DNA from: Larus michahellis
Lineage: Eukaryota; Chordata; Aves; Charadriiformes; Laridae
Direction of reading: 5' to 3'
NCBI RefSeq assembly: GCF_964199755.1
Contig: NC_133911.1
Span: 5,297,001 to 5,361,000 of the forward strand
DNA: 64,000 nt
Part shown: positions 26,061 to 58,414 of the stretch, in pieces
How positions within the stretch are numbered: the stretch's first letter is position 1
Layout: every line of letters begins with the position of its first letter
Notes under the pieces: model-generated
Database searches by the model: none
The model's input: only the letters and a program-made list of their open reading frames with translations
Told to the model about the DNA's origin: nothing
Translations under genes and position numbers: made by a program

Positions 26061-29000
26061 TTATGAAAATGGGGTGTTTTAGGAGTCGGTAATCGGCGGG
26101 CAGGAGGTGGGTTTTTGTGGGGTCAGGCCTGGACGCCGTGCCCCCCCGCAGGAGATGTGCTGTGCTCCTCCCGGTCTGCGAGGCGGGCGGATGGCAGCCG
26201 TCCTTGTTTGGCCAGGAATTGGGTGGCACCCACTCGTGTCACCTGCGGACCGACTCCGCGGGGTGCTGGGGGGTTCTTGTCCTGCTGCAGTATCTCCCTG
26301 GTCCTTACCCGCAAGGTTTGGTACCTTGTCGCTGCGATTAAGAGTCACCCAGAGGTTGGCAAACACTTGGCAACATCTGGCCATCCTTTGGTGTCCGAGC
26401 TGTGCTGCTGAGGTTAGTCACCAACAGTGGTGTGTGTCTACTAGGGGTTGGCGTCTGATTGTGTGTTTTGGCAGGGCATGAGGAAGTCTTCCAAGAGCTT
26501 TTAACACCTAAGCACAGCGTGTTGTACGTGCTCGAGGTGGGAACCTGAAAGTAAAGAAAGTTGAATGTAGTGGTGGAGGGTCATTAGAAATGTATGGCTT
26601 ATTTTTTTGTTTTCATCAGCAAGATGTGTTTGAATTTCTGGTATTGCCCACTCGTGGGAGCAGTTGAAAAAGACTAATTTCAGCAACCTTTTAGTTTATC
26701 ACAACTTCCTCCAACTCCTAGGTTGTGCCCGTATTAGCAGTAACAACCGGAGCAGAAAGATCCCAAACCACCTTGCCAGCATTTAAGAATTGCGACATCC
26801 TCTGTGTGTGATATACTTGTGTATGAGAAAACTGAAACACAGAGGAGTTAGCTGTTTGAAGTCATGCATCAAACAATTGTGAGAGTTAGGAATGGAACTT
26901 TGCAAGTTGTCAGTTTTCAAGCTCTTGCTTTGACCACTAAATACAGTTTCCCACTAGATGTTTCCTCAGACAGCACTAAGGAACTTGCCTAAAAGGCTGC
27001 TTGAAAGTTTCCACCAGAGCAAGGTTCTCAGGTCCTCCCATCAGATGCTTTTCTTACTCCCTGATGTTTCCTCTGCCTCTCTCTAATGATACTGTTTTAC
27101 TTCCAGAATGAGGTATGGCGTTACATTTCCATTTCTCTTTAATTGCTTTACCTGAGTGTCGCTTTTCCTCCCTCTGGCTATTACTTGTGGTTGGATGTAA
27201 GGTCCTGCTGAGCTTGAATGATGGTATATCACTCTGATGCTCTTTCTCTAGCTGCTCTGGAGCTGGGAGCCCCACAGAACTGCAGCCTGGTTTTATCGCC
27301 ACGTTTACGTTCTGCTTTCCTATCTGTTTCCTTGCTGACAACCCCTTTCATCATCAGCCCTGCACACAAACAAGGTTAGCTCCAGTTCAGATTGCATTAG
27401 TGTAGTTCTGCTTCCCATTACTTTTCTCTGTTTTACGGGGGTGTGCATGTGTAAGGCGGGGCTTTGAGCAATGTAAATGCTCAAAGTGAAGGAGCCTTTA
27501 TTTCATCAAGGGAAGGGCACAAGCCAAGGGATGCTTTGGATCCAGTGGTTGTTCAAAGCTTGATCCTTGTAGTCTCCACATAGCTACAACGCTTCCTTGA
27601 AAGGTGGAAAAATCCATTGTTCTCTGCTAACATTTTGATGTGTGGAAGGTGCTGATTTTGGTACATAAATGCTGGTTTATATCAGCCCCTCTGGTCAAGA
27701 AGGGGATGCTCTGTAGTGTTTTAGAGGCCTGAAAAGTTAGGAGTGTGCATTTTCATCCCTTGCCCAGTCATTCTGGGCAGATTCCATTGTATGTCTACCT
27801 TGAACTAATGGTTTGTGTAAGCAGTAAAGTAAAGCAAGTAAAGGTGATTAATTAGGTGCTTAGAAATCTCTAATAAAAGGCGTTATCGAACCAATGTAAC
27901 TATGTGTCCACTATGTAAGGTTGGATGAACAAACTACTGTTGAAAAAATGAATGAATGGGTGCAGGGAATTGTGTGGCAGGATATATGAGATCAATGTAC
28001 AAAACAGAATCTGATAAGACGCAAAAACCTTTATTTGATTTTTACATTTGGTAGATGTAGAAGTCTTATTACGGTAAACTAAATGAAGGAGATTAGAATA
28101 TTCTAAACTAGGGTTTGAAATGAACCCTGAAGATACAAAAGCGTTGATTTTAGGGGTTGTTCAGTACTTGAATGCCTCTCCACACCTTTTCATGGGTCCT
28201 GGTTTTTTCCTACGTAGTTTGTGGTCCAAATCTTACACTGGTGTATATGTGTGGAAGGAGGAACGAGAGAGAATTAGAGCTGTGGTGCAACTCAGGTCTA
28301 TACTGAAGGTGCAACACTGTCAGGAACTGAAAGAGAGCAGTGATGACCTAACAGCACAGTTGGGACACCGACCTGTGTTTTACAGGAAGCTTAATGGAAG
28401 TTGTAAAGGAAACACTTTTGTTGACACAAGAGCAAAATCTATCCTATTAATTCCACATGCAAAATGAATGGTATTAGCAACCATCAAGAAGGTAGTAAAG
28501 CCATTCTGCTGGCACAAAAGGCTGCTGCTAGGTGGATGTCCAGGCTTGGAGTCACTCTTGGTGTCAGTCTGCAGGGGGTGGCTGTGAGTTCTCGGTCCAG
28601 CTTGCTGTGGATCCTGTAGGTTGGCTTGAGCATCGAGTTTGATCTGATGCATTGGAAGTCCATGCTCAGCTGGGACGGATGGGGCACAGCAGACACTTGC
28701 ACGTCTGCGGGGTCCGTGCTCAGCTGGGACGGATGGGGCACAGCAGACACTCGCACCTCTGCGGGCCGGCAGTCCCTGAGGCTGTTTGTAGCACCTCTCA
28801 CCAGCATGTGTTCATTTTTAGATGAATAAAGAGCCAGGTTGTCAGTACTTGTCAGCAGGCAGAGCTGCAGAGGCCATTCTTACTATGAGCTTCTGTTGGC
28901 TGCCTCCACATCACGGGACTGGAGCCTGAATCAGGATTTTTTACGTTACGCCGCAAGGGAAGCAGATACAGCATATTTTTCTGTGTGATTAAGTTAAGGG

Positions 29001-32000
29001 GCTGGCACCTGGTTGTGAGTATCCAGCTAGCCCTGCAAGGGGGGAGTAGCCCTACAAAACTCCCACGTACAGTCACAGTTTGATTTGCTTCCGTGTCTCT
29101 GGAGGCAGGCTTACCTGCTGCGGGAGTTTTCCCAGTCTGTTCCTGGAGGGGAATTTGTGGGTTAATTTCACAGTCTGTCAATGCTCAAATGACTCGTGTA
29201 CAGTGGACCTGTTTTATTTACTCCGTGACCCCCACCAAAAAAGCAAGCCCAAGGTTAAAACACCTCCAGAACACTCACTGAAGTGGGTCTGCGCCTGTGA
29301 AAGCTTGGGGTTGGTTCAAACCTGCCAAGTGTATTGATTGTGTGGTAAAGACATGTCAAACGTGTGTACATAAAAATTCCCGTGGTGTCCTCCCCCAGCT
29401 AGGCTGATGCCTGCAACGAAAGTGACTTCCTGCTGTCTCCCACGCAGCACGCATCACCTGTGAGCTCTGCGCCACTCGTTTCTTATGAACTTGAAAGGTA
29501 TTTTTGTAGTCCTGGGGTTTAGTAATTTTGTAATCTGTTTGTGGGCGTTAGAGCTTCCGTGTCTGTCTAACGCTGCAGCCTCACAGAGGTTTGTGGAACA
29601 CTACTCCATGTGTGATCTTGCTAGCTTGCTGCTTTTTTTTTTCTCTTTCCCCCTCTCAATAGCAGTTGTATGTTGTAAACACCAGAGCTGCGGTTGATAA
29701 ACTGCATCAGAGGAGATTTGTGTTAGTGTGTTTTGTGTTGACTGCTGGGCTTGTTAAATACTGAGTGGGTAATTTCCAATGTGTCTGTTACACTCTGCAT
29801 AAATTTGCCTTTATGTGCAACTATGTATTCCTCAGGGTGTGTGAACTCAAAACATATGCTCCCTCCTATTACCGATGTTGTGCCTACATTCATTATATGG
29901 CGTCCAGTAACACTGGGGTTTTATGTTCTGTCCTGGCAGGCTGGTGCATGGACTAGTCCCATGTGCATATCAGCTTTGCCTTGGTCATCTCTGCTCTTTG
30001 GGGAGAAATATGTGTTTATTGCCCTCACACTAATTAATGTAAGGGGAAACCTTACAGAAGTCAAAGCAGTCTGCAGCTTTCCTGCAGAATAATGAAAGGA
30101 GGCAAAGAGGGGAGAGGAAGTTGAGGATTTGCCTTCATCTGAAACCTGGGATTTTATCTCATGGTTATTTTTCTCCACCTCTCTTTCTGCCCAGTGATTA
30201 AGAGGGCATTGTAAAATGGGTTCGATGCCCATATGAGTCTCAGCAAGGAAGGGGTTAGTACCAATGGATGCGTCTTTCCTGACTGCTCCCCTAGGAAATG
30301 ACTCCATGTCTCAAAATTACCGAGGGATTATGTTGTCCGCTACAGGGAGGTTTTGCAGCTGACTGGGCTGGTCTGAACCAGAGGCAGGGGTCAGTGTGGA
30401 GTGGGTCCCTGTTTATTTCATTCCTGGTTTCCTGAGAAAGTCTATCTTGCACAGATTTTTACTTTCCCTTTACAAAAATATTCTACAGAGAAGAAACACA
30501 TGTGAAAAGGGGAGTACACTTGAATTCTCTGGGAATTGTGGGGAATAGCTTTGTGTTTGGACCCATGGAAATCTATTGTTGGGCTTGTGCTTGATGCTTT
30601 GGGACCTGCCTTGTGTGACAGCATGCTTTTCTCTTCCTCTTACGTGCTCTGAGAAGACCAAAGTGATGCTGAGCTCTGCAGTTCAAGAGCTTGTTTATCC
30701 GCAGGCTGATGAAGCAGCTGTGATGGCCCCATGCAGATGGTAGTCACAGCCCATGCCATATGCCAGACAGTCCACACGCTGCTTATCCCACTGCTGGGGT
30801 CTCCCGTTGGGTTGGGGCTGGTGGCTCCTCACATCTTCTTAGCAAGATCTGAGGTTCCCATCAAGCGTGCTTGCTGGTTCTGGGAAAAGACCTTCCATTA
30901 CTGCCTCTCTGTGGTTCTTTCTTTGGGGCAGCTGGGGCCCTGCCCATCTTAGGAAACAACAGAATAATGTTTAGCCCGTGCAATACTCTTTCCTGGAGTC
31001 AGTACGCCTTCATGGCTTGTAGTCAGCCTTTACAGCACATGAGCTTGAGTGTCCTGCCCAAGCAAGTCCATATCATGGGGCAGTTTTTAGGCCAGGCTTG
31101 TGTACGAGCAGGGCCAGAGGAAAACTGCTGCCTGGGATGAATGACGTATTGGAGGCCCTGTGGTTTCCTCAAATATTCTATGCATACCTCTAGCTCGGGC
31201 TACATGAAGTTTGCAGAGCAATATACTTGACCTGCATGAGGGTCAGGTCTTTAGCTTGGGTGTACATGTCATTATGGCTTGTTTGCCTGGCTGGCCAGCC
31301 CTGAGGTCTGTCTCCCTTGGATGGTGTGTACGTACGTGCCAGCTGTAGACCAAGGGCTTTGTGTTCTGGCTCTCTGTTCTGCTCCTTAGCCCCTGGGGCG
31401 CCAGGCACCGCAGGCATCCCGTCCTGCTAAACTGTCTGGCAGAAGGCAGCAATGTGCCTGCCTTGCACTTGAAACAAGTGTTTGAGGGTTGTGGGAGATG
31501 TGGCTGGTGGGGGAGGAAGAAGTATTATAGGAAGATGTAGGTGGGGGAATGCGGAGGTACTCTAGCAAGATGTTTTGGGGTATATTGCAGTAGGAAGAGT
31601 GAGGACTGGAGGCGTCTTATGGTAGAGAGTAGGTAGCTACAGCACAGTGTTGATAAGCAGGAATCTTTGATAGCCTGTGTACCTGCTGGAGGTTGGTTCT
31701 GTGGGTTTGCATCCCACTAAAACACAAACTTACCTCTCACCCTTGCTTGCCCTAGCTTTGAGATATGCAAGTTGTACAGTAAACTAATTTCTGTCAAGTG
31801 TGGGTTGATTAACTTGAACCTCAGGCTACCAGACCTACAGGTCAGACCCTACTATAACATGGAATTTCTAACAATAATCTGTCTATCTACCAGGATGAAA
31901 GTCTGAGATGATGTTGGGGTTTTTGAAAATTGACAGCTGCAATGGGGAATTTTTAAAGACTGATGGAGTGAAAGATAACGAGTGTATCTCAAACAACCCC

Positions 32001-33843
32001 AGTAGCGTAAACCCTGACAAAAAGGAATGATGCTGCATTTGGCTGTTCACAAATAGCAAAATGACCCAGAGAAAAGGGAATTGTAATTACTCCCACTCAT
32101 GAGGTTAAGATAGTGCAAGCAAGGTTACAGCCTGGAGAACTCTGTTCCGATTTCCCAAGGCAAAAGGGAAGATGAAAGTGGGGTGGTGCAGGAGTGTTAA
32201 TCTGTGCAGAGCTTGCTTCATGTAAAAACTGTCACACTGGATCAGATTTAAGGTCCAACTAGTAGAGCATTCTGAATTTAGCAATGGGAAGGGGAGAGAT
32301 GTCATAAATGAAGAGTTAGAGATCGTGCAAGTCCAGAGTTATTCTTCCTTTGGCGTATCCGCTCCAGGTTCTGTTGGAAAAATCCCTCCACATGGGGAGA
32401 TAATCCATGAGTTTGGAAAGACAAGGTATTGAGCAACTTGAACTTGGCATTGTAGTGCTAATAACTTGGATAAGGTCATATCTGATGGGCTGTAGCATCA
32501 GGTAGAAATCCTCAGCAGAAGGAAGCAGTTCAGCCATTGTTATGTCTTCTGTCTCTGCTGGTCAGTAGAGTCCTGGTAGTTTGCTGCTTTTGTTGCCATT
32601 GGGAAAGGCTGAGGTAGCAGATATTCCAGAAACTTGCTGGCCTTAATGAGCAGAAGACGAGGCAAGCTTGTTTTCCTTTATTCAAACTTGTAAACCTTGC
32701 CTCCTCCCCTTTTTACTTCCCTCCCTCTTAAGGCACATGGGTGGTTTTGTGGTCTCTGTATCCGGTCTCTGTGTGATACAGCATGTACACTGAGGAAGCA
32801 GGACAGATAAAACATAGCTCATATTTCTGGGAATCCTTACCTCACTGCTGATGGGGAAGTGTTGTGCTCCCAGGCACTGCCAGATAAGATGCTGGGCTGC
32901 TTGTCACACTGAAGCATAGGCCTGGCTCACGAGAAGCTGCCAGCAGGACTTCAAGATTTGGGAGACCCCAATCTCCAGTAGCACGTTACTCAGTTTCTTT
33001 CTAAGTTTGTACTCTGTCTGACAGCTGCAAAGCCATATTTTAAGCTGTGAATGAGTAAATTTTACACTGGTTTCATGGGCTGAGGATAAGTGATACGGTT
33101 AGAATTGCTCAGGGCACGTGTAGGGCTGAATTTAGAATCAGCAAAGTGTTAGACTGGCAGGAGGCTGAAGCCTTGGTTTCCACAGCAGCTACGAGCCACG
33201 GCTGCGTGAGCACCCTCCGGGCTACACTACTGGCATGTTTCTCTGCTGTCCTGGTGGAAAAACTCTCTGGTAAGTGAGAGGGAATTTAGGTGAGCTGGTT
33301 TCTCTGCTGCGGTGGTTGAAGGGAGTTATCCATTTACCTGTCTCTTGCTAGGAGCTCCTGCTAACAGCTACAAGCTCCTCCTGCAGGTGGGGATGCCACA
33401 CTCTGCTGCCTGTCGTCCGTGGAGGAAACTGGAGTTCTGTACTGCTGCAGTGTTTTGCTTCTGGCCAAATGGATGGAGCGGGGGAGTTTCTCTGACTTTG
33501 ATGTTACATGTCTTTAAGAAAGAAACCCTACAATGGCCTTCTCCTGAATGCCTTTTGTTTTAGCTGTTCATGTGGGCACTTATGCTGTGTTTGAAAACAA
33601 CACTTTGTACCTGATAGCGTTGAGATTCTTTTTCTCTTATTTGCCTTCTTTGGATGTACTGAGAATAAACTGAAAGTGAAAGGATGCAGATGGAATTAAC
33701 AAACCCATTTTGATTGCCTCAGCCTTAAATTTCATTTTTCCTATACTTGTAGAGGGGGGATATACAGTAGAGTATTATTTGTTTGTGTGTAAAAGAATGC
33801 ATGCATACTCAAAACTAGCAACACCTCTCTCTCCCTCCTGCAG
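26061..33843 (+). other. Probable first intron of PIK3CD
   Basis: There is no supportable coding sequence here. The frame at 28120-28467 (+, 115 codons) has no recognisable features. A two-copy 54-bp tandem repeat lies at 28664-28765. I saw no RNA gene or clear transposon in the rest. Confidence 0.45.
28664..28765. repeat. Two tandem copies of a 54-bp GC-rich unit
   Basis: The unit begins gctcagctgggacggatggg at 28664 and starts again at 28718. The second copy is about 48 bases long with three changes (for example cttgcacg to ctcgcacc). Confidence 0.85.
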
Positions 33844-33917
33844 ACCGGAACTGAGCTCTGGAGAAACAAAGTGGAGGTTGGAGCATGTGGCCTGAGGATT
33901 GCCATGCAAAGCCAAGG
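33844..33917 (+). other. PIK3CD: Candidate 5' UTR exon of PIK3CD
   Basis: A good polypyrimidine tract and acceptor (acctctctctccctcctgcag) precede 33844, and a usable donor AAGG|GTAGGG follows 33917. Joined to the exon at 34280, it places an in-frame TGA upstream of the PIK3CD ATG, and it carries two upstream ATGs. The frame opened at 33885 would be a 16-codon upstream ORF ending at 34295-34297, five bases before the start codon. The exon is predicted, not proven. Confidence 0.45.
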
Positions 33918-34302
33918 GTAGGGACTCATTGTTGCCAGCTTCGTTGTAGATGAGCTACTGGGACAAGTGCCTGTGTTCTCAAGTGAAGATAATTCTTTAA
34001 TTTCTTTGCCAAATACAGATGTAGATGTTAATCCCAGTCTAGAAGAGATTAAGAAAGGGTTGCATTGAAATAGAAGCAAACTCTAAATCAAGAATGCCTT
34101 TGTGTCTTAAAGGCACTGGACTGGAAATTTGACTAAGGTGTCTATTTTCCTGAGCTATAAGGATATGCTAACCTTCCTTTCTTTGGGTTCTTTTGCACGT
34201 TAATTTCTACAGAGCCCAGCACAGATCTGAGGAGATATTATATAGTCAACAGCAACAGACGTTTTTCCTTTTCTTGCAGGTGGTAGCCAAGAAGTGAGCA
34301 GG

Positions 34303-53771
<19,469 letters not shown>

Positions 53772-54984
53772 AGCAACATCAGCTGCACACTCGCTCCAAG
53801 AGAATGTAAAATTCCTGCACTGAGTCCGGCAATTGCAGACAGGTTTCCAAAGACTTATTAATGTTGTCATGCTGAAGATCATGCACCCAGAGATCACACA
53901 TTTCTGCACGACTGAAAAATCGTTGGACTGTCATCAGCCACATAATCATGTCTGCTAGAGATCTTTGGGGGACAAGGGAGAGACGTGAGGCAATAAAATT
54001 ACTGCATAGAGCAAAGGTAGGTAGATGTACTGTATCCTTAAGAACTTGTAAAGCTTCAAATACATCTGCTAATGGAAGAGTTCAGGCAGTTGTAACATCC
54101 TTCCAGTGTGTTAATGGGCCTATTTCTGTTTTCTTGAAAATTTAGCTGAACACCGAGAACCTACTGTCCCAGTAGCTCTCATACTTTAGCCCATCTTCTA
54201 TGTCCCCACCATTCCAGCTCAGTGGCATTAACTTCACCACACGATCGCTTCTCCTGCCCTGTTTCAGTGTGCACCAAGGTAGGTCAGCTTGAATCCCCGC
54301 TGAAGCTGACATGGACAAATTGCTTTACTCTGCATTGTGACAGGGTGAAACTATCCATGCTGTCGTACCACTTTCTCTCTGCTACAGAGGCCACAGGGTT
54401 CTTCTGAAACTGAACAGGAACCCATCTACTGCTGTCAAAAAACTGATGCCACAAGAACAGGGCTGGACTGGCCAACGGGTTAGGTATTTTTTTCCTTTGC
54501 TTTCCTAAGTCAGACTTTAGTTGAGCCTCAAGCAGTCCCTGGGTTTCTGCGCTTATACTGTTTTTAAGCCTCAGAACAGTAAGACTGCATTTTCAAAATT
54601 GGCATGTAGCAGTTGGTTGCTACCCATACCTCCTGTCGGGGTACACTGGAGGTAGTCTGCCACCTGGTTTCCCTGTAATACGTGCATCAGGGCACTGGCC
54701 TGTGCCTATGTAATCACTGGGATACAACACTGCAGTTCCAGTGTCAGCTGGGACAGACGGTACCGTTCCGTGCCTAAGTTACTCGGCCAGCCTTGCCTTC
54801 CCGTGCAAGGATAGAGGCGTGCCAGGGGAGTGGGCTTAACACTGAAACACACAACAGTAAGTTCCACCTCAACTCTGATCTGCTTATGAATTTATTCCGT
54901 TCCTTTCCCCACTCTTCCTCCTCTCAACCACGGTACGCGACTCTGTCTGTTATTAGAGCTGGTGTGTCTGGGGTGGGGAGGGGT

Positions 54985-55019
54985 TCAGCCAAAGAGCAAC
55001 CTGTGGTCATCTGCTGTAC
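54985..55019 (-). CDS. Candidate terminal exon of unrecognised minus-strand gene
   Basis: After acceptor gtcctgatttag, the frame carried over from the 55178-55300 candidate continues for a few codons (TADDHRLLFG) to a TGA. It is very short, and is listed only because its phase fits the upstream candidates. Confidence 0.15.
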
Positions 55020-55177
55020 CTAAATCAGGACAAACAGTCTACTCCAGCCGCCTCCTGCTCTGGCTGCTGCCTCCGACTCCTTCCCAAGTGGAATCTGTCC
55101 CATCTCCCACAAGGTGCTGTAATCAATCGTGTTTCTACTCATGTGTCATATTTTTGTCCCAAGCCTAGTGTCCTTAC

Positions 55178-55300
55178 CTGGTGAGCCGTTCTGAGCACTG
55201 GTGTTGCACAGGCATAGGTGAACAGGAGCCACCACTACTGCTCGGTGCCCCCCGTGAGCGTAGCGAGGTGCATGGAGCAGGCTGCAGCCTTCGGGTCCCG
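55178..55300 (-). CDS. Candidate exon, unrecognised minus-strand gene
   Basis: Acceptor cacctattttccag and a strong donor CACCAG|GTAAGG bound 123 bases, open in the phase set by the exon candidate at 55332-55418. The product would include LLHAPRYAHGGHRAVV. The region is GC-rich, where long open frames arise by chance on both strands, so support is limited. Confidence 0.2.
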
Positions 55301-55331
55301 CTGGAAAATAGGTGGAGTAGCTGGTTAGTAC

Positions 55332-55418
55332 CTGCTTCCTTTAGCAGTTCCCTGGGTGCTTCCTTCCATCTCCCCTCGTCCTCTGCAACATCAGGTTCCT
55401 CGGGAGGTGCTGTCACTC
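55332..55418 (-). CDS. Candidate exon, unrecognised minus-strand gene
   Basis: Acceptor ctttaaaaggcag and donor GAAGCAG|GTACTA bound 87 bases encoding an acidic stretch (PPEEPDVAEDEGRWKEAPRE). Both ends are phase 1. The reading frame also stays open through the next intron, so an unspliced frame is possible. I do not recognise the protein. Confidence 0.22.
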
Positions 55419-57105
55419 CTGCCTTTTAAAGAAAAGCTTAGTCTAATTTTCAAGACACCCCTGAAGCTGAATCCTGTATTTGAGTTGCACATCCTTAACT
55501 AGGTTGTGCAATTTCCTTCTACTCACAGAACTGTTTAAAATTTAAACTCTTTTACTTACTCTTACTAATAGGTAAAAAAAAAATACAGGCATTTCAGATC
55601 CTGTTTCTTAAGTGACAAGAGACGCCTGTATTGTCATCCCACAATGGATTGCGCTCTCATGTAAATTCAGCTTTCATGTCTGGTTTAAAATTCCCACAAA
55701 ACCAGCAAGTTTAGGACAGAGACTGAACTGGCCTGTTTATTCTTAGTAAATCTTCCCTGACATGGAATAAATTTGATTTGACAGCATTTTTGCATCCAGC
55801 ACATAGGTACTTTAAAATTAAAATAATGCTACCCTATACTGGCTCTTTAAGTCCACTTTTTTTTTTAAGAGGACAAGTTCAAATATATTTGTTCTTCATC
55901 AGCTGAAGTTAACACCAAGTTAAACTGCCTTAAAAAAAAGTACCTTCTACCCGACGCAGAAAGGAGCAGTAGTAGGTAACAGGAGGTTTGGTCAGGGAAT
56001 GGAATACGAAACACCGTTAGTAAACCCTTCCCTCCTTATCTTTACATACAAACAGATACAAGCAGATCCTGATTTACTGTTACACTGTTGTTAATTTAAA
56101 TTCTGATTTAAAGTATTTACTGTTTCTTTTCATAAAAGATGTTATGCTCTGAAGTCTATTCTATACTGTTTTGTATATATTAATATAAAGCAGGTTGTAT
56201 CTCATAGAAGCAGCTGTTCTGTAGAAAACAAATCATTTTAACTTCATAGAACCCTCGGAGAGCCCCTTTTTCTACCTTTCAGTGGCTGAAAAGCGGCCAG
56301 AACATTTCAAGACAGAATGACAAGTACCCTTCCGAGTGACCCCAATTATTTATTAATACATTCCTCTGTAACAGTTCTTAGAACTACTGCTGCTTCTAGA
56401 GAGCAGCCTGAAAGAAACTTCCTCTAGTCTTTGAGTGTCGTCATCTGAAAGACGAGCTCTCTGCAATAGACTAGAAATTACTTTCACTGATGTGGTTCCC
56501 CTGAGTCTAAAATATTACTTTTTTTCTTGAACTGAACGGCAGATAGCGGTCTGGAGTTTACAATTAATCTTAAAACAGTGAATCCATATTTGTAATTGTA
56601 AGTAAAGTATTATGAATATGCAATAATATTTTGAAACTGAACCAGTCAACAAGTTATGAGAGTAAACCATCGTATTTTTTTTTTAAGCCGTTTTAAGTAT
56701 TATAGGGTGATTTTCCTTTCCTGTGCCAGATCATAGAGCCTCATGCTTCACAGGCTAAGGGGTGCTGGGTGTCATTTTGAATTAGGAATAGGAAGATGCC
56801 GGTATCTCTTATATCCAATTAAAAAAAAAATCCGTTACCGTGAGGATATGGACAAAGGCGAGTTTCCACAGGGTAGCAGATTCCCGCGTGGCAGCTGCTC
56901 TCCCACATCTGACCAGGAGCTGGTGCTTCCCCAGGAAGGTGCTGTTGCTCCACACGCCATCCCAGGACTGTGGGGCTTATTTCCTCCCCCCCCAGAAAAG
57001 CAGGTCACGCAACGCTTCTCCCCAGTTAACATGCAGGACTAACGCACGCAACCCATGTCTGGTAAGCACCTCATCTGTGCATCAAACCTTCGCATCACCT
57101 GCCCT

Positions 57106-57298
57106 CTAGGATGATGCTTTCACAAGGTTCCACCATTCTCCTCTAACAATTTGATGCCATCTTTTGTAATTCTTCAATTTTTTTTTTATTTTAAGAGCCA
57201 GGTTTGTGGCGACCAAGCATTCTGCACCCAAGCTGAATAGAATATAAATTGCCACAATCACGGAATAAAGTAAGGCTGGCAGGGATCCTCCTGAAATA
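57106..57298 (-). CDS. Candidate exon with transmembrane segment, unrecognised gene
   Basis: A long, strong polypyrimidine tract ending gcatttcctttttag precedes 57298. The frame then runs 63 codons to a TAG at 57106-57108. It encodes a hydrophobic segment of about 25 residues (PALLYSVIVAIYILFSLG and beyond), followed by a basic stop-transfer-like run (KIKKKLKNYKR). Codon use looks natural. A possible poly(A) signal for this strand lies at 56349-56354. It joins in phase with the candidate exon at 58069-58228. I do not recognise the product; it could be the C-terminus of a single-pass membrane protein or a chance frame. Confidence 0.35.
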
Positions 57299-58068
57299 CT
57301 AAAAAGGAAATGCAAAAAGGAAAACAGAAGCCCAACACTCAAACAGTCGTTTTGATATTAGAAGAAAATACTGCAGGATTAAGAGCTCTCTGCACGCTAA
57401 TCAGACAGCAAGAAAACAGTAGGGCACCCATCTCCATCTCTGCTCCCTCCGCAGGGAGAGGCAGGTGGGGGTGACCGCCTGTGTTCCCCCCCTTGGGGTG
57501 CTATGCCCAGACTCTGCTCGCAGAGTGCCCTGTGGCCACACAAATTTGCTCCATTTTAGAGAACAGATAAATATTGCTATTTCTTTCCTTAAAGAACCAA
57601 TTTACAGAGCAAAAAGCATACAAAAGTATCAGGCCACGTGCAAGCTGAGCTGCACTGAAACTTTGTGTGCATTCTTGTGGAAGGGAAGAAACATACTCCA
57701 GTTCTGTACCTGTAAAAGCAATTCTGCTGCGTTGCCACAAACCCGTAACGCAGGCTCCTGCCCGCCGCAGCGCCACGAGACAGCCCTACCCAGCCCTTCC
57801 TTAGTCCCTCTGGGTACTTGGTTTCCAGGCTCCAGCAGTTCTTACCCTCAGCCGCTTTTCTGGTGGAGCTTCCAGAAGACTCAGGCCCTAGTACAGTTTT
57901 ACAGAAGTACAAAGCAGCGGTGGCTTATGTCAGCTGTCCTTCAATTTTAGAAGTGCAATAAGACAAAGTTTTATCTGCGTAAACGGCAAGAACTGAACAA
58001 TTCCAAACGCGTTTCTCAATCCAGCAGAGTTTTACAGAGAGGTTACTTAGCCTAGAAAATTGTCTTAC

Positions 58069-58228
58069 CTACCAGAAATAAAAATATCAGCGAGTGAGTC
58101 AGCAAGTGGCCCTTCTTCCTTGTACTCCACTTCAATGAAACTCCGCTGGCTGTATCGGGTCAGCAAAGAGCCTCTGGCTCCAAATTCACAAAGCAGCAGC
58201 TCCTTCAAAGTGATACCCCTTTCTAGTT
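58069..58228 (-). CDS. Candidate coding exon, unrecognised minus-strand gene
   Basis: This is open for about 52 codons with natural codon use (TLKELLLCEFGARGSL, RSFIEVEYKEEGPLAD) and ends at a strong donor GGTAG|GTAAGA in phase 2, which fits the exon candidate at 57298. Its acceptor side is weak (aaataaatag), and no upstream exon or start codon was found. A 48-base in-phase exon at 57710-57757 might lie between the two. It sits about 380 bp beyond the predicted CLSTN1 poly(A) signal. Function unknown. Confidence 0.33.
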
Positions 58229-58408
58229 CTATTTATTTAGAGATGGTTCTGTGATTATTTTTGTTAACTCTGTACAAACTGATTGTGCTTATTCTGTTGC
58301 CTTTGAAAAAAGAAGTATTTTTTTAAGCAAAACCATGGTTCTGTAAGAAGAGAATGTTTACATGTTTAACGTTTCAGTTGATTTAGGTACATGTTTTGTA
58401 AGTCAAAA

Positions 58409-58414
58409 AATAAA
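58409..58414 (+). terminator. PIK3CD: Distal poly(A) signal, + strand (possible PIK3CD 3' end)
   Basis: AATAAA in a T-rich 3'-UTR-like context, followed by TG-rich sequence (cacacgtgtgctgctg) within 30-40 bases. Confidence 0.4.

Noticed and set aside
28120-28467. A 115-codon + frame in the presumed first intron of PIK3CD
   Set aside because: No domain, no promoter or poly(A) context; best taken as chance.
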